In this document: positions 23,747 to 31,962 of the stretch, piece after piece
How the letters are laid out: each line of letters opens with the position of its first letter
Position numbering within the stretch: position 1 is the stretch's first letter
Assembly (NCBI GenBank): GCA_019244055.1
Contig: JAFATG010000118.1
Span: 1-32,490 of the forward strand
Length of the DNA stretch: 32,490 nt
Direction: 5' to 3'
Source of the DNA: Acidobacteriaceae bacterium
GTDB taxonomy: Bacteria; Acidobacteriota; Terriglobia; Bryobacterales; Bryobacteraceae
Position numbers and translations under genes: made by a program
The notes under the pieces: model-generated
The model's database searches: none
What the model saw: the letters and a program-made list of their open reading frames with translations, nothing else
Told to the model about the DNA's origin: nothing

Positions 23747-25483
23747 ATGGGACTCCCAAAAGACACGTCTATACCCGGCGCAACGCGCTTGGGCGGCCGT
23801 CTCCACGAGACCGTCCTTTTCATGGAAGCGGCGGCTGAGCGCTGTGCGGCATCTAGCGTTCTTGTGGTTAGCGTCTTCACAATCCTATATCTGTTACCTA
23901 CGATACAGTTTGCAGCCCAAAAGATGCTTTGGGTCGACGAATTCTTCACGTTATACCTGTCCACAGTTCCCAACTGGGGTGAACTCCTGCGTGCTCTCGG
24001 CACGGGAGCCGATCAGCACCCACCCAGCTTTTATTACCTGACTCACCTTTGTCTTGAACTGTTCGGCTGTACTCCGGTAACCGTGCGGCTACCTGAAATT
24101 TTTGGATTCTGGTTAATGTGTGTGGCTCTCTATGCCCTCTTTAGACGCCTGCTCCCGCCAATTTGGGGAGTTCTTGCCATGATGCTTCCACTGAGTTCTG
24201 GGGCATACTATTACGGTTCCGAAGCGCGCGGCTACGGTCTCATGCTCGGTTTTTCCGCTTTGGCGCTCTACGCCTGGTTCGAAATCACCGCCGGTCGCAG
24301 GCGCGTGATGTCTTTGGCAGTTCTTGCCGTCAGTTCCGCGGCCGCCGTTGCGAGTCACTATTACGCGGTCATCGCCGTCCTTGCACTCGGAATCGGAGAG
24401 ATTGTCCGTACTATCGTCCGGAAAAAGTTCGATGCGCCGGTTTGGGCGGCTTTCGGTGGCTCCGCTATCCCGCTGCTGGTGTTTGCTTCCACAATTCGCA
24501 CCGCTCGAGAATACTCGGTCCACTTCTGGGCTGTCCCCGTCTGGTCCGAGGTCTTTTCATTTTATGGCATGGAGCCCATCGTTAGGGCGGGACGCGGTCC
24601 GCATCTGTTCGGTTACACGTTGAACGTTCTTCTGGGCTGTATCGGGGTGGCGGTCCTGATTGTGCTTGCTCTTCCTCGTGCTTCTGCTAGCCGTGATACC
24701 AGACGCGCGATAGCCATTCCATGGTTTGCCGCAAGCGCCGTGGCTATGGCGATTGCCCCTGTCTTTACGATGATTCTGGCCAAATTTGTAACCCACGGCT
24801 ATAGCGATCGATATGCGATTGTCGCCGTGATTGGAACAACCGTTTTGATTGTCTACGGCGTCTGTGTCATGGCGCGGCAGCGAACGGCAGTGGCAGCAGC
24901 GGCCATAGTAGTTTGCGGCTTGTGCTTTTACATAAACCAACGGGACTTGAAAATGAATGATCAGTTCTCATGGCGAGGTCTGAAATCCGACTTCCAGTTG
25001 CTTAATGCAACACAGGGCGAACCTGTAGCTGTTTCGGACGGCTTTGCTTTCTACCGTCTCTCGTTCTACTCGCCGCCGGCTATCTATCGGAGATTGACCT
25101 ATGTTGCCGACGCTCATGCGTCTTTAGAGTACTTGCATTCAGACACCCTCGACCGCGGACTATTAGACCTTAGCCCTTGGTTCCCATTGGACGTTGTTCC
25201 TCTTCGTGACTATGTGAGAAATCATGCGTATTTTCTCGTGTTCGGGTATGTCCCCGATCGGAGCTGGTTGATCTATCATCTTCCTGAAATCAGCGTGGAG
25301 ACAAAATTATTGGGACGGCGCGGTGGTAATCTGCTTTTCGCTGTCAAGACTGCAGCTGTTCGCGCGACCGCCGGAGATTCTGAGATTATGGAGAACCGTC
25401 CAGGTTTATCATCCAAGTTCATAAAGAGCGGTCGTTCGCTGTGCGAATTCTATTTCGGCGCTAGCCACTGCCCAGTTCTGTAG
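23747..25483 (+). CDS. GT-C family glycosyltransferase, PMT/ArnT-like integral membrane protein
   Basis: This 578-residue polytopic membrane protein (553 from the ATG at 23822) resembles the PMT_2/ArnT group, which transfers sugars from polyprenyl-phosphate donors to acceptors on the outer face of the inner membrane. The first hydrophobic helix ends in KMLWVDEFFTLYL, the acidic pair expected in the first external loop of GT-C enzymes. QHPPSFYYLTHL follows, then about nine more hydrophobic segments to residue 400 and a soluble C-terminal domain of about 160 residues. The ATG at 23747 lies 5 bp after the GT2 remnant and has no convincing ribosome site. The ATG at 23822 gives an N-terminus closer to the first helix. 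Donor and acceptor are unknown. Confidence 0.75.
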   Translation: MGLPKDTSIPGATRLGGRLHETVLFMEAAAERCAASSVLVVSVFTILYLLPTIQFAAQKMLWVDEFFTLYLSTVPNWGELLRALGTGADQHPPSFYYLTHLCLELFGCTPVTVRLPEIFGFWLMCVALYALFRRLLPPIWGVLAMMLPLSSGAYYYGSEARGYGLMLGFSALALYAWFEITAGRRRVMSLAVLAVSSAAAVASHYYAVIAVLALGIGEIVRTIVRKKFDAPVWAAFGGSAIPLLVFASTIRTAREYSVHFWAVPVWSEVFSFYGMEPIVRAGRGPHLFGYTLNVLLGCIGVAVLIVLALPRASASRDTRRAIAIPWFAASAVAMAIAPVFTMILAKFVTHGYSDRYAIVAVIGTTVLIVYGVCVMARQRTAVAAAAIVVCGLCFYINQRDLKMNDQFSWRGLKSDFQLLNATQGEPVAVSDGFAFYRLSFYSPPAIYRRLTYVADAHASLEYLHSDTLDRGLLDLSPWFPLDVVPLRDYVRNHAYFLVFGYVPDRSWLIYHLPEISVETKLLGRRGGNLLFAVKTAAVRATAGDSEIMENRPGLSSKFIKSGRSLCEFYFGASHCPVL

Positions 25484-25507
25484 AAATTGTGCCTGCCCGC
25501 TTACTAT

Positions 25508-26011
25508 CTATGCTGTTCTGAGCCTGTCTGTTACTCGCCGCATCTTGCGCAAACTCAACCCCAAAGCGATTGCGGTGCGCTGAACTTCCCGTACCAACGG
25601 ACTCTCGCGAAAGTCCGTGACCGCTCCGGCGATGCTCTTCGCGTCGTTGTAGGCCGTAAGCGCGACTAGCACTCGCCTGTCGGAAGTGGGAGCCAGCGAG
25701 CCGGCCCGAGAGAACCTGCGATTCCTGGGCAGCAGTACTGCGATATCAGCGAATGCCACAATTATCGCCAGAGTGCAGGGCAAGCCGCTGAACCAGATTA
25801 CGGCGTCATTCGATTTCCAGAAGGCCTCCTCCAGAAATAGCAGCAGCCGAACACTAGAAAATAGAATTCCTAGAAAATGAACAGCCAGCCCGAGCGTGGC
25901 TAGTAAAGCTCCGTAGAAAAATAGCGGTGCGGTGAGACGCCGAACACCGGCGCGACTCTCTTCTTGGTTGTCACACGCGTGTAGTCCGGCTGAATCAACA
26001 CTCCGTGACAA
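25508..26011 (-). pseudogene. Truncated membrane-anchored GT2 glycosyltransferase (N-terminal part only)
   Basis: The frame codes for 167 residues. Hydrophobic segments LFFYGALLATLGLAVHFLGILF and LPCTLAIIVAFADIAVLL are followed by RRVLVALTAYNDAKSIAGAV, which is the first strand and helix of a GT-A fold. After DFRESPLVREV, where the family should continue into VVDNNS and the DxD motif, the sequence turns into an unrelated Arg-rich tail and stops. The protein cannot be an active transferase. I treat it as a gene fragment broken by recombination. The start is uncertain, since the open frame begins with TTG at 26011 and no ribosome site is seen. Its direction is opposite to both neighbours. Confidence 0.6.
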
Positions 26012-26294
26012 GCTGACTTCCCACTCGATTCTAAACCACCCCGACGCGGTGAGGAGTAGGTGTATTCCGGTGATCGTGCGTACTATCCGTACCCGATTGC
26101 AACCAACAAGTGTAATGAAGTAAATTTATAGGATTGTTGTGGTGGCGTTCAAGCATTCAGCGGGAACTGCAGCGTTAGCTAAATCTAGGCAGTGTGCTAA
26201 GAGAGTACAAGAAGTAACTCATAAACAAAGAGGGCGATTTACCTCCGACACAGCTTCGTTGCCGTAGTCGCGACACTTTTAACCCGTTGTCGGT

Positions 26295-26299
26295 AAGGA
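26295..26299 (+). promoter_or_regulatory. Ribosome binding site of the methyltransferase-GT2 fusion gene
   Basis: AAGGA lies 8 nt before the ATG at 26308. It selects this codon over the in-frame TTG at 26287. The preceding 280 bp (from 26012) are relatively AT-rich, show no gene that I can support, and probably hold the promoter. Confidence 0.65.
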
Positions 26300-26307
26300 A
26301 TACATTC

Positions 26308-27819
26308 ATGCTTCGGCAAAATTTGCGAGATATGGAGCGAGCGAGAGAGCGATACTGGCGCAGCTATCCGCAGACCTCGCCTGTCAAATTGAGATGGCGC
26401 GCCCTCGCGGTGCGTCACGCTTTCCATGTGCTACCTGGCGAATCCATTTTGGAAATCGGCGCTGGTTCCGGCATCTGGACACGCGAATTACAAAGAGTAT
26501 TTCGAAACGAGAACGAGATAACGGCCGCCATCTTCAATGAGGATCTGGCGGAGTCGAGCCAGTGGGGGTCCATTCCCGGTGTCCATAAACGTTGGACGGA
26601 GAGTTTGGACGATTTGCCATTGGAGACTTTCGACTACGTTATCGGAACCGCCATTCTTTGCCATGATCGGTATCCGGAAATGTTGAAAGCGATTTACCGG
26701 CTTGTAAAACCCGGCGGCCAGATTCTTTTTTTCGAGAACAATTTACTCAATCCACAGGTTTTCGCGAAAACCGCGATACCGGCCGTCAGCCGCTGGACCG
26801 GCAATGCCCGATGTCAGGTAGGTATCAGCAAATACCAGTTCCTACGGATCGCTTCACAGCAGGGATTCGTGAATGTCGAAGTGATTCCATACGATCTTAT
26901 TCATCCCTCTCTGCCGAAATCCCTGATTCCGGTCGTGCAAAGCGTTGCTTTTATGGTTGAGCACGCACCGATCCTCCGCAATTTGTGCGGTACGCTTTAT
27001 CTCTGGGGTCGAAAGCCGGGCGGCTCGAACATCCGTCCCTCCACTAGCCTAGCGACACACGCGATGTTTCATCGCGCCGTCTCTTTTGTGATTCCCTGTC
27101 ACAACGAGGAGCTGAACGTCGGGCCTTTAATTGCCGCCCTTTGCAAACATTTTGAGGATTACATACACGAGATCCTGATTGTGAACGATAACAGTACTGA
27201 CCGCACGGCGGAAGTCACCCGCGGCCTTGCGGCTGGTAATCCGAGAGTACGTTTGATTAATCGGCTGCCTCCCAATGGAGTGGGGCGCGCTTTGCGAGAC
27301 GGCTATCAAGCGGCTACGGGCGCTTACATCCTGACCATGGACAGCGACTTCGTTCAAATCGTTCCGGAGATCCGGGACCTATTTGAGGCCGTGGCGGAAG
27401 GCTATGATGGAGCGATTGGAAGTCGCTTTACCTACGATTCCATCATGATCAATTATTCATTCCCGAAAATCGTTTCGAACCGCCTGTTTCACCTGCTCGC
27501 ACGTTTCGCGCTTCGCTCGAATTTTCATGACATTTCAAACAATTTGAAGCTGTATCGGGCGGATATTCTAAAAAATATAGCCATCCGGCAGGATCATTTC
27601 GCTGCAAATGCTGAAACCGGATTGAAGCCAATCGCCGCTGGTTATCGAGTGAAGGAAGTTCCCGTATCCTGGATTAATCGAACCTTGGAAATGGGCACCT
27701 CCTCATTTCGCATTTTGCAGGTCGGTCCCGGCTACGCGCGCGCTTTGTGGGACGTGATCCGGTCGTCGCGGCAGCTTAAGGATCAAGCCGACAGAAAGGT
27801 GATGCGGGCCGCGGGTTAG
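26308..27819 (+). CDS. Fusion of a SAM-dependent methyltransferase and a GT2 (DPM1-like) glycosyltransferase
   Basis: This 503-residue cytosolic or membrane-associated protein joins two enzymes. Residues 1-230 are a class I methyltransferase with the SAM motif ILEIGAGSG (47-55), FDYVIGTAILCH as motif II region and LVKPGGQILFFENN. A short linker (about 235-255) leads to a GT-A domain from 257 onward: VSFVIPCHNEELNV, ILIVNDNSTDRTAEV, the metal-binding MDSDF with Asp345 and Asp347, then ETGLKPIAAGYRVKEVPVSW and a C-terminus without membrane helices. The GT2 part resembles polyprenyl-phosphate sugar transferases of the DPM1 type, which could supply lipid-linked sugars to the GT-C enzymes beside it. 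A possible combined job is making a methylated glycan or lipid-linked sugar. A broken relative of the GT2 half lies at 23262-23741. Codon use appears ordinary. Confidence 0.85.
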   Translation: MLRQNLRDMERARERYWRSYPQTSPVKLRWRALAVRHAFHVLPGESILEIGAGSGIWTRELQRVFRNENEITAAIFNEDLAESSQWGSIPGVHKRWTESLDDLPLETFDYVIGTAILCHDRYPEMLKAIYRLVKPGGQILFFENNLLNPQVFAKTAIPAVSRWTGNARCQVGISKYQFLRIASQQGFVNVEVIPYDLIHPSLPKSLIPVVQSVAFMVEHAPILRNLCGTLYLWGRKPGGSNIRPSTSLATHAMFHRAVSFVIPCHNEELNVGPLIAALCKHFEDYIHEILIVNDNSTDRTAEVTRGLAAGNPRVRLINRLPPNGVGRALRDGYQAATGAYILTMDSDFVQIVPEIRDLFEAVAEGYDGAIGSRFTYDSIMINYSFPKIVSNRLFHLLARFALRSNFHDISNNLKLYRADILKNIAIRQDHFAANAETGLKPIAAGYRVKEVPVSWINRTLEMGTSSFRILQVGPGYARALWDVIRSSRQLKDQADRKVMRAAG

Positions 27820-27910
27820 TGGACAAAACTGCTTTTGCAAGGGAAACAAGACCTGCCGGTTTGCATGCCTCATTGCTAGCGGGATCGGTCAAACTCCGCG
27901 CGGAAGCAGG

Positions 27911-29272
27911 TCACGAAACGACTTCCACGTGATCGATCCAGCGGGCTTTTCCTAATCGCATCCGTAACTTCACCGCAAAGGTCCAAAAGACGTTGGCGGC
28001 AAGCAGGAACAAGAAGGGCTCTACCGGAAGGCGATAGCGGGGCGAGGCCTGGAGTAGGTAGTAAACGGCTGGATATGCGATAAAAATACCGGCAAATAGC
28101 CAGGCAGATCTCGCCCTTTGCTGGAACAGCAGCACGAGCCCAGCAAGCCCTAAAATGGTCAAAAGAGCTTCGGAGAGCGTCTGCAAAGGCCGTGTCATTC
28201 TAGGCAGCCAAAAAAGCCGAAAGCGCTGTGCAGTTAGCACCAAAAATTCTCGCTTATGAGAACTGATCCACGCCATTGCCTGCTCTCGCTTTGAGCGCAT
28301 ATACGCGACTTCGCCAAGTTGTTTCACTCTGCGTCTTTGAATGGCACGTAATTGAATGACACGTGAATTCTCAATGAAGCATAGGGAAGGATGCACGAGT
28401 GCCCATTGCCACATTGAAAGGTTGCGTTGCATATCGGCGGTCAGCATACCGTTGTTCGATACTTGCATTTCCAACCAAAAATTCGAGCGCGTAAAGATAG
28501 GCGATCCTAGGGCCCTGAGGTTCCGAATCGCCCAAGGCATCACGGGCACGATGTAACATGCGGCGCATGCCCCGCAAAAAACGAGCACCCGGCGGGCGAA
28601 CTGGCGATGCTCGACGGCGATCGCGATCACCCAGGCAGCCACGACTGGAAGAACTACAGGGTTTAGCAGAGAGCCCACGCCAGTGGCCGCACCCAAAACT
28701 GCCCCTTCCCGCATCGCGTATGTGGCTCTAGCCCAGATGCGGCACATCAGAATACACAAGCCGACCAGGGCTGCGGCAGTAAATGCCGCGTCGAAAAAGC
28801 CGCCGGCGGTTTGGTACCCGAAGTTGATTGGCAACAAGGTACCTGCGATTCCCGCGAGCACGCCAGTGATCGGCTTCAGGCGAGCCGCAACCGCAAGGAC
28901 AGGTAAGAGAGCGAAAGCAAGAGAGGATGCCATCGATGTCGCGATCTCCGTGGCCCATGCACCAGCCTTTCCGGTACCCAAAAAACGAACGAGAACGCTC
29001 AATAGCAACGGATGCAGCGGTGCGCAATGCGCTGTCGGGCCGGTTGCGGCGCCATACGCGTCTGCGTACCTTCCCGTGGTTGCGAGCGAGATTGCAATTC
29101 GAACGGGCTCGTCCATCCCGCCGAGCCCGTTGCGGTAATCTAGCTGCCGGAAGACCAAAGCCTTGGGGGTATCTGGATCGAGGGAAACCAAGAGTAGCCT
29201 GACCGCCAAGCCCAGGAAAAAGAGAAAGGCTGAAATGATAACGAGTCTATGCCGAAGCACTGCATTTCGCAT
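27911..29272 (-). CDS. GT-C family glycosyltransferase, PMT_2/GT39-like (tandem copy 1)
   Basis: From the ATG at 29272 this membrane protein has 453 residues with about ten hydrophobic segments. The first is LVIISAFLFFLGLAVRLLLV. The external loop carries GGMDEPVRIAISLATTGRYADAYG and TAHCAPLHPLLLS, the pattern of polyprenyl-phosphate-dependent GT-C transferases, with Asp-Glu in the expected loop. The C-terminal part includes FWLPRMTRPLQTL and YRLPVEPFLFLLAAN. The frame is open to 29335, but its paralogue aligns from the same internal Met, so I prefer 29272. Neither start has a good ribosome site. It is closely related to the next gene upstream, lies 139 bp after it on the same strand, and is convergent with the fusion gene. 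Confidence 0.78.
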   Translation of the reverse strand: MRNAVLRHRLVIISAFLFFLGLAVRLLLVSLDPDTPKALVFRQLDYRNGLGGMDEPVRIAISLATTGRYADAYGAATGPTAHCAPLHPLLLSVLVRFLGTGKAGAWATEIATSMASSLAFALLPVLAVAARLKPITGVLAGIAGTLLPINFGYQTAGGFFDAAFTAAALVGLCILMCRIWARATYAMREGAVLGAATGVGSLLNPVVLPVVAAWVIAIAVEHRQFARRVLVFCGACAACYIVPVMPWAIRNLRALGSPIFTRSNFWLEMQVSNNGMLTADMQRNLSMWQWALVHPSLCFIENSRVIQLRAIQRRRVKQLGEVAYMRSKREQAMAWISSHKREFLVLTAQRFRLFWLPRMTRPLQTLSEALLTILGLAGLVLLFQQRARSAWLFAGIFIAYPAVYYLLQASPRYRLPVEPFLFLLAANVFWTFAVKLRMRLGKARWIDHVEVVS

Positions 29273-29308
29273 GATTTTGGTAGGCGCTATCGTCAACACG
29301 GGATTGAC

Positions 29309-29326
29309 GTGTCTAACGATAGACAC
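29309..29326. promoter_or_regulatory. Perfect 7-bp inverted repeat upstream of GT-C copy 1
   Basis: GTGTCTA-ACGA-TAGACAC has 7-bp arms around a 4-nt loop and lies 37 bp before the ATG at 29272. It has no T-tract, so it looks more like an operator or leader hairpin than a terminator. If the longer reading frame is real, it would lie inside codons 4-9. Confidence 0.4.
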
Positions 29327-29411
29327 AGACTCCATATTAAAAAAGTTTCCAAGGCCACCGCTCTACTGGGCGGCGTTCTGGCCGCGAAACAACGATCCCG
29401 CCTTTCAACTG

Positions 29412-30710
29412 TTACGGCGTCGACGCGCCCGAAAAAGCCTCCACGTTACGCGCATGACGCTCTCGCAGCTGTACCCGCGAATTTGCCGTAAAAGTCCAAA
29501 CGAGGTGCGCGGCAAGCAGGAACAAGAAGGGCTCTATTGGAAGCCGATACCGGGGCGAGACCTGGATGATGTAGTAAACGGCTGGATATGCGACGAAAAT
29601 ACCGGCAAATAGCCAGGCAGATCTCGCCCTTTGCCGGAACAACAGCACCAACCCACCCAGCCCTAAAATGGTCAACAGAGCTTCCAGGAGCGTCTGCAAA
29701 GGCCGTGTCATTCGAGGAAGCCAAAAAAGCCGAACACGCTCGGCGGTCAGCACCAAGAATTTCCGCTTGTGGCCACCGACCCATGCTATCGCCTCCCGTC
29801 GCTTCAAGCGCATGTACGCGACCTCGCCGAGTTTTTTCACTTTAGCCTTCTCGACTGCACCTAGGTAGGGATGTACAAGCGCGAATTCTGGCATGCGCTC
29901 GTTGCGTTCCTCATCAGCAGTTAACCAATCGTTATTTGAAACGTGCATTTCTAACCAGAAATTAGACCGCGTCCAGATGAGCGATCCCAGGACCCTGAGG
30001 TTTCGAACGGCCCAGGGCGTTAGTGTCCAAATCAAGCACGCGGCGCAGGCTCCCCAAAGGAGGAGCACCTGTCGCGCTCGGCGACGATTCTCGACAGCAA
30101 TGGTGATCAGCCACGCCGCCAGCACCGGAAGAATCGCAGGATTCAGCAGAGAGCCTAGCCCAGCGGCTGTGCCCAAAATCACGCCTTCCCGCATCGTCAA
30201 AGTGCCTCTCGCCCATATGCGGCAAACCAGAATGCATAAACCGACTAGCACTACGGCTGTAAATGGCGCATCGAAAACTCCGCTGGTTTGGGGCCAGAAA
30301 TTGAAGGGCAGCACAGCGCCTGCGGCTCCCGCCAACACGCCTGCTATCGGGTTTAGACCGCTCGCAAACGCAAGCAGCGGCAGTAGAGCGAACACGAGAG
30401 CCGACCCCGTTGACGCCGCGACCTTTATCGAAAACCTGCCAGCCTCATTAGTTCCGAAAATCCGTAATAAACCACTCAGTAGCAATGGATGCAGAGGCGC
30501 GCAATGCGCGGTCGGTCCGACCCCGGTACCATACGCATCTGCGTACTTTCCCGTGGTGGCGAGCGAGATCGCGATCTTGACCGGTTCTGGGGGAGCCTCT
30601 GGTTCGGTGTGCAGCAATACCAGCAGGAGCAACCTGACCGCCAAGCCAAGAAAAAAAACGACAGTCGCCGGGATGATTATTCGCCTATGGCCGAACAATT
30701 TATCTTGCAT
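29412..30710 (-). CDS. GT-C family glycosyltransferase, PMT_2/GT39-like (tandem copy 2)
   Basis: This 432-residue membrane protein is a close paralogue of copy 1, with the shared stretches PTAHCAPLHPLLLS, FWLPRMTRPLQTL, ARSAWLFAGIF and YRLPIEPFLFLLAA. Long runs are nearly identical in DNA as well, so the duplication is fairly recent. The first external loop is shorter by about 15 residues and reads APPEPVKIAISL. It keeps the Glu but lacks the Asp found in copy 1, so activity or specificity may differ. The Met at 30710 corresponds to the proposed start of copy 1; the frame is open to 30773. The gene is divergent from the GNAT-like gene across roughly 150 bp and would be transcribed ahead of copy 1, possibly together with it. 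Confidence 0.77.
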   Translation of the reverse strand: MQDKLFGHRRIIIPATVVFFLGLAVRLLLLVLLHTEPEAPPEPVKIAISLATTGKYADAYGTGVGPTAHCAPLHPLLLSGLLRIFGTNEAGRFSIKVAASTGSALVFALLPLLAFASGLNPIAGVLAGAAGAVLPFNFWPQTSGVFDAPFTAVVLVGLCILVCRIWARGTLTMREGVILGTAAGLGSLLNPAILPVLAAWLITIAVENRRRARQVLLLWGACAACLIWTLTPWAVRNLRVLGSLIWTRSNFWLEMHVSNNDWLTADEERNERMPEFALVHPYLGAVEKAKVKKLGEVAYMRLKRREAIAWVGGHKRKFLVLTAERVRLFWLPRMTRPLQTLLEALLTILGLGGLVLLFRQRARSAWLFAGIFVAYPAVYYIIQVSPRYRLPIEPFLFLLAAHLVWTFTANSRVQLRERHARNVEAFSGASTP

Positions 30711-30868
30711 GTCTCGCTGGAGATGCGCACTACGGCCTATTCGCCTGACGCGCCGCACTAAATCCAGATCCACATCGGTCTAAAAATGTTTCCATTCCAA
30801 CTGCCTGTATATCCTGCTCATGTCGTCAGCGGCTCTCCCGAATGTGCAAAATGCGAAGATTCGTTTGA

Positions 30869-31912
30869 ATGGCACGGCCACACCCATCTCAATCAGGAAA
30901 AGAGCAGAGTGCTCTATTGTCCGATGATACGCGGCGAATTGATCGGGCTACACCCGCCATCGACAACTTTCGGGGAGATTACGCCAACCTGGCTGCGTTG
31001 ATACAAAAATCTTGGTCTGAAAATAACCGCCAGCCGCTCCTCTATACGCCTGATTTTCTCAAGTCTTTGTTTGAGTATCCCGAAGCGTCTTTTTCGCTGG
31101 CTCCTACGCTCTATACAGGAACGAATCCCATTGCCTTCTCCGCTGGTTTGCCTCGTCGCATGCGATTCAGAGGGCGGGATATCCGCGTCGTTACCAGCAC
31201 GCTCCTTACCGTCTCGCCCGAATCCAAGAAGCATGGATACGGAATCGTTCTTTGGAGTGAATTAGTCAAGCGGGCTCGAGCCGCCGGCTTCGATGGAATG
31301 CTGAACTTCTGCATTGATGGGGAGCCGATGAACGGAATGATTGTCGGTTGCGCGCGCAGACTGAACCTCCCGATTGAGCGCATATTCTCCGCGCACTACA
31401 GTTCAGTCCTATTGAGGCCCGCTGGATCTCGGGAACCAACCCCAGATAGCGACAATGGGAGTGTGGAGGAACTCCTGCGCTTAGCTGCCCCGCTCAGTGA
31501 TAGCGTGCCGCTCGGTCGATTATGGAGTGCTGAGGAAGCCCAGTGGCAGTGCATGCACAGGGCGGGCGCTATCACAGCCCGGCACACGGCAGGATCTCGA
31601 TCGGGCATGCTGACCGGGTACGTCATGGAGGTCGATAGACCAGACCGCGCCCAGTGCCTGCTCGTTGAAGATGTGTTGTGGGGTACTCTCACGGCTGACG
31701 AGCGCCTCTACTTACTGCGAAAGCTGCTGCATCGAGCTGCTGCATCCGGTGTTCGCATGGCGACCGTTCCCGATCTTCATTACGCCGACATGCAACCATT
31801 CACAGTCGCTGGGTTTCGGTCTTCGAAACGAATCCTGCACGCATATCTGACAATTTGGAACGGGGACGCGCTCACCGAGCCTCTCCCCTCCATCTACTTG
31901 GATGTATTTTGA
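30869..31912 (+). CDS. GNAT-fold acyltransferase-like protein
   Basis: This 347-residue soluble protein contains a region (about 30-180) with the look of a GNAT N-acyltransferase: VVTSTLLTVSPESKKHGYG followed by a helix IVLWSELVKRARAAGF matches the acyl-CoA-binding strand-turn-helix. FDGMLNFCIDGEPMNGMIV follows. The C-terminal half (about 190-347) may be a second, degenerate GNAT-like unit (LRKLLHRAAASGVRMATVPDL). The cofactor and substrate are not known. The N-terminal 20 residues are polar and poorly structured, so the real start may lie at a TTG at 30917. The ATG has no ribosome site. Only 50 bp separate it from the FkbH-like gene, and the two are probably cotranscribed. FkbH-type proteins in other systems often carry or accompany GNAT modules. 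Confidence 0.55.
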   Translation: MARPHPSQSGKEQSALLSDDTRRIDRATPAIDNFRGDYANLAALIQKSWSENNRQPLLYTPDFLKSLFEYPEASFSLAPTLYTGTNPIAFSAGLPRRMRFRGRDIRVVTSTLLTVSPESKKHGYGIVLWSELVKRARAAGFDGMLNFCIDGEPMNGMIVGCARRLNLPIERIFSAHYSSVLLRPAGSREPTPDSDNGSVEELLRLAAPLSDSVPLGRLWSAEEAQWQCMHRAGAITARHTAGSRSGMLTGYVMEVDRPDRAQCLLVEDVLWGTLTADERLYLLRKLLHRAAASGVRMATVPDLHYADMQPFTVAGFRSSKRILHAYLTIWNGDALTEPLPSIYLDVF

Positions 31913-31962
31913 TCAGCCGCTTGCCGAGTGCATGGATCGCGTGAGTTAATGGATGACATCGA

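Noticed and set aside
29893-30783. 296-codon plus-strand open frame
   Set aside because: Antisense to GT-C copy 2. A similar but shorter shadow occurs opposite copy 1, as expected from duplicated DNA rather than from a gene.
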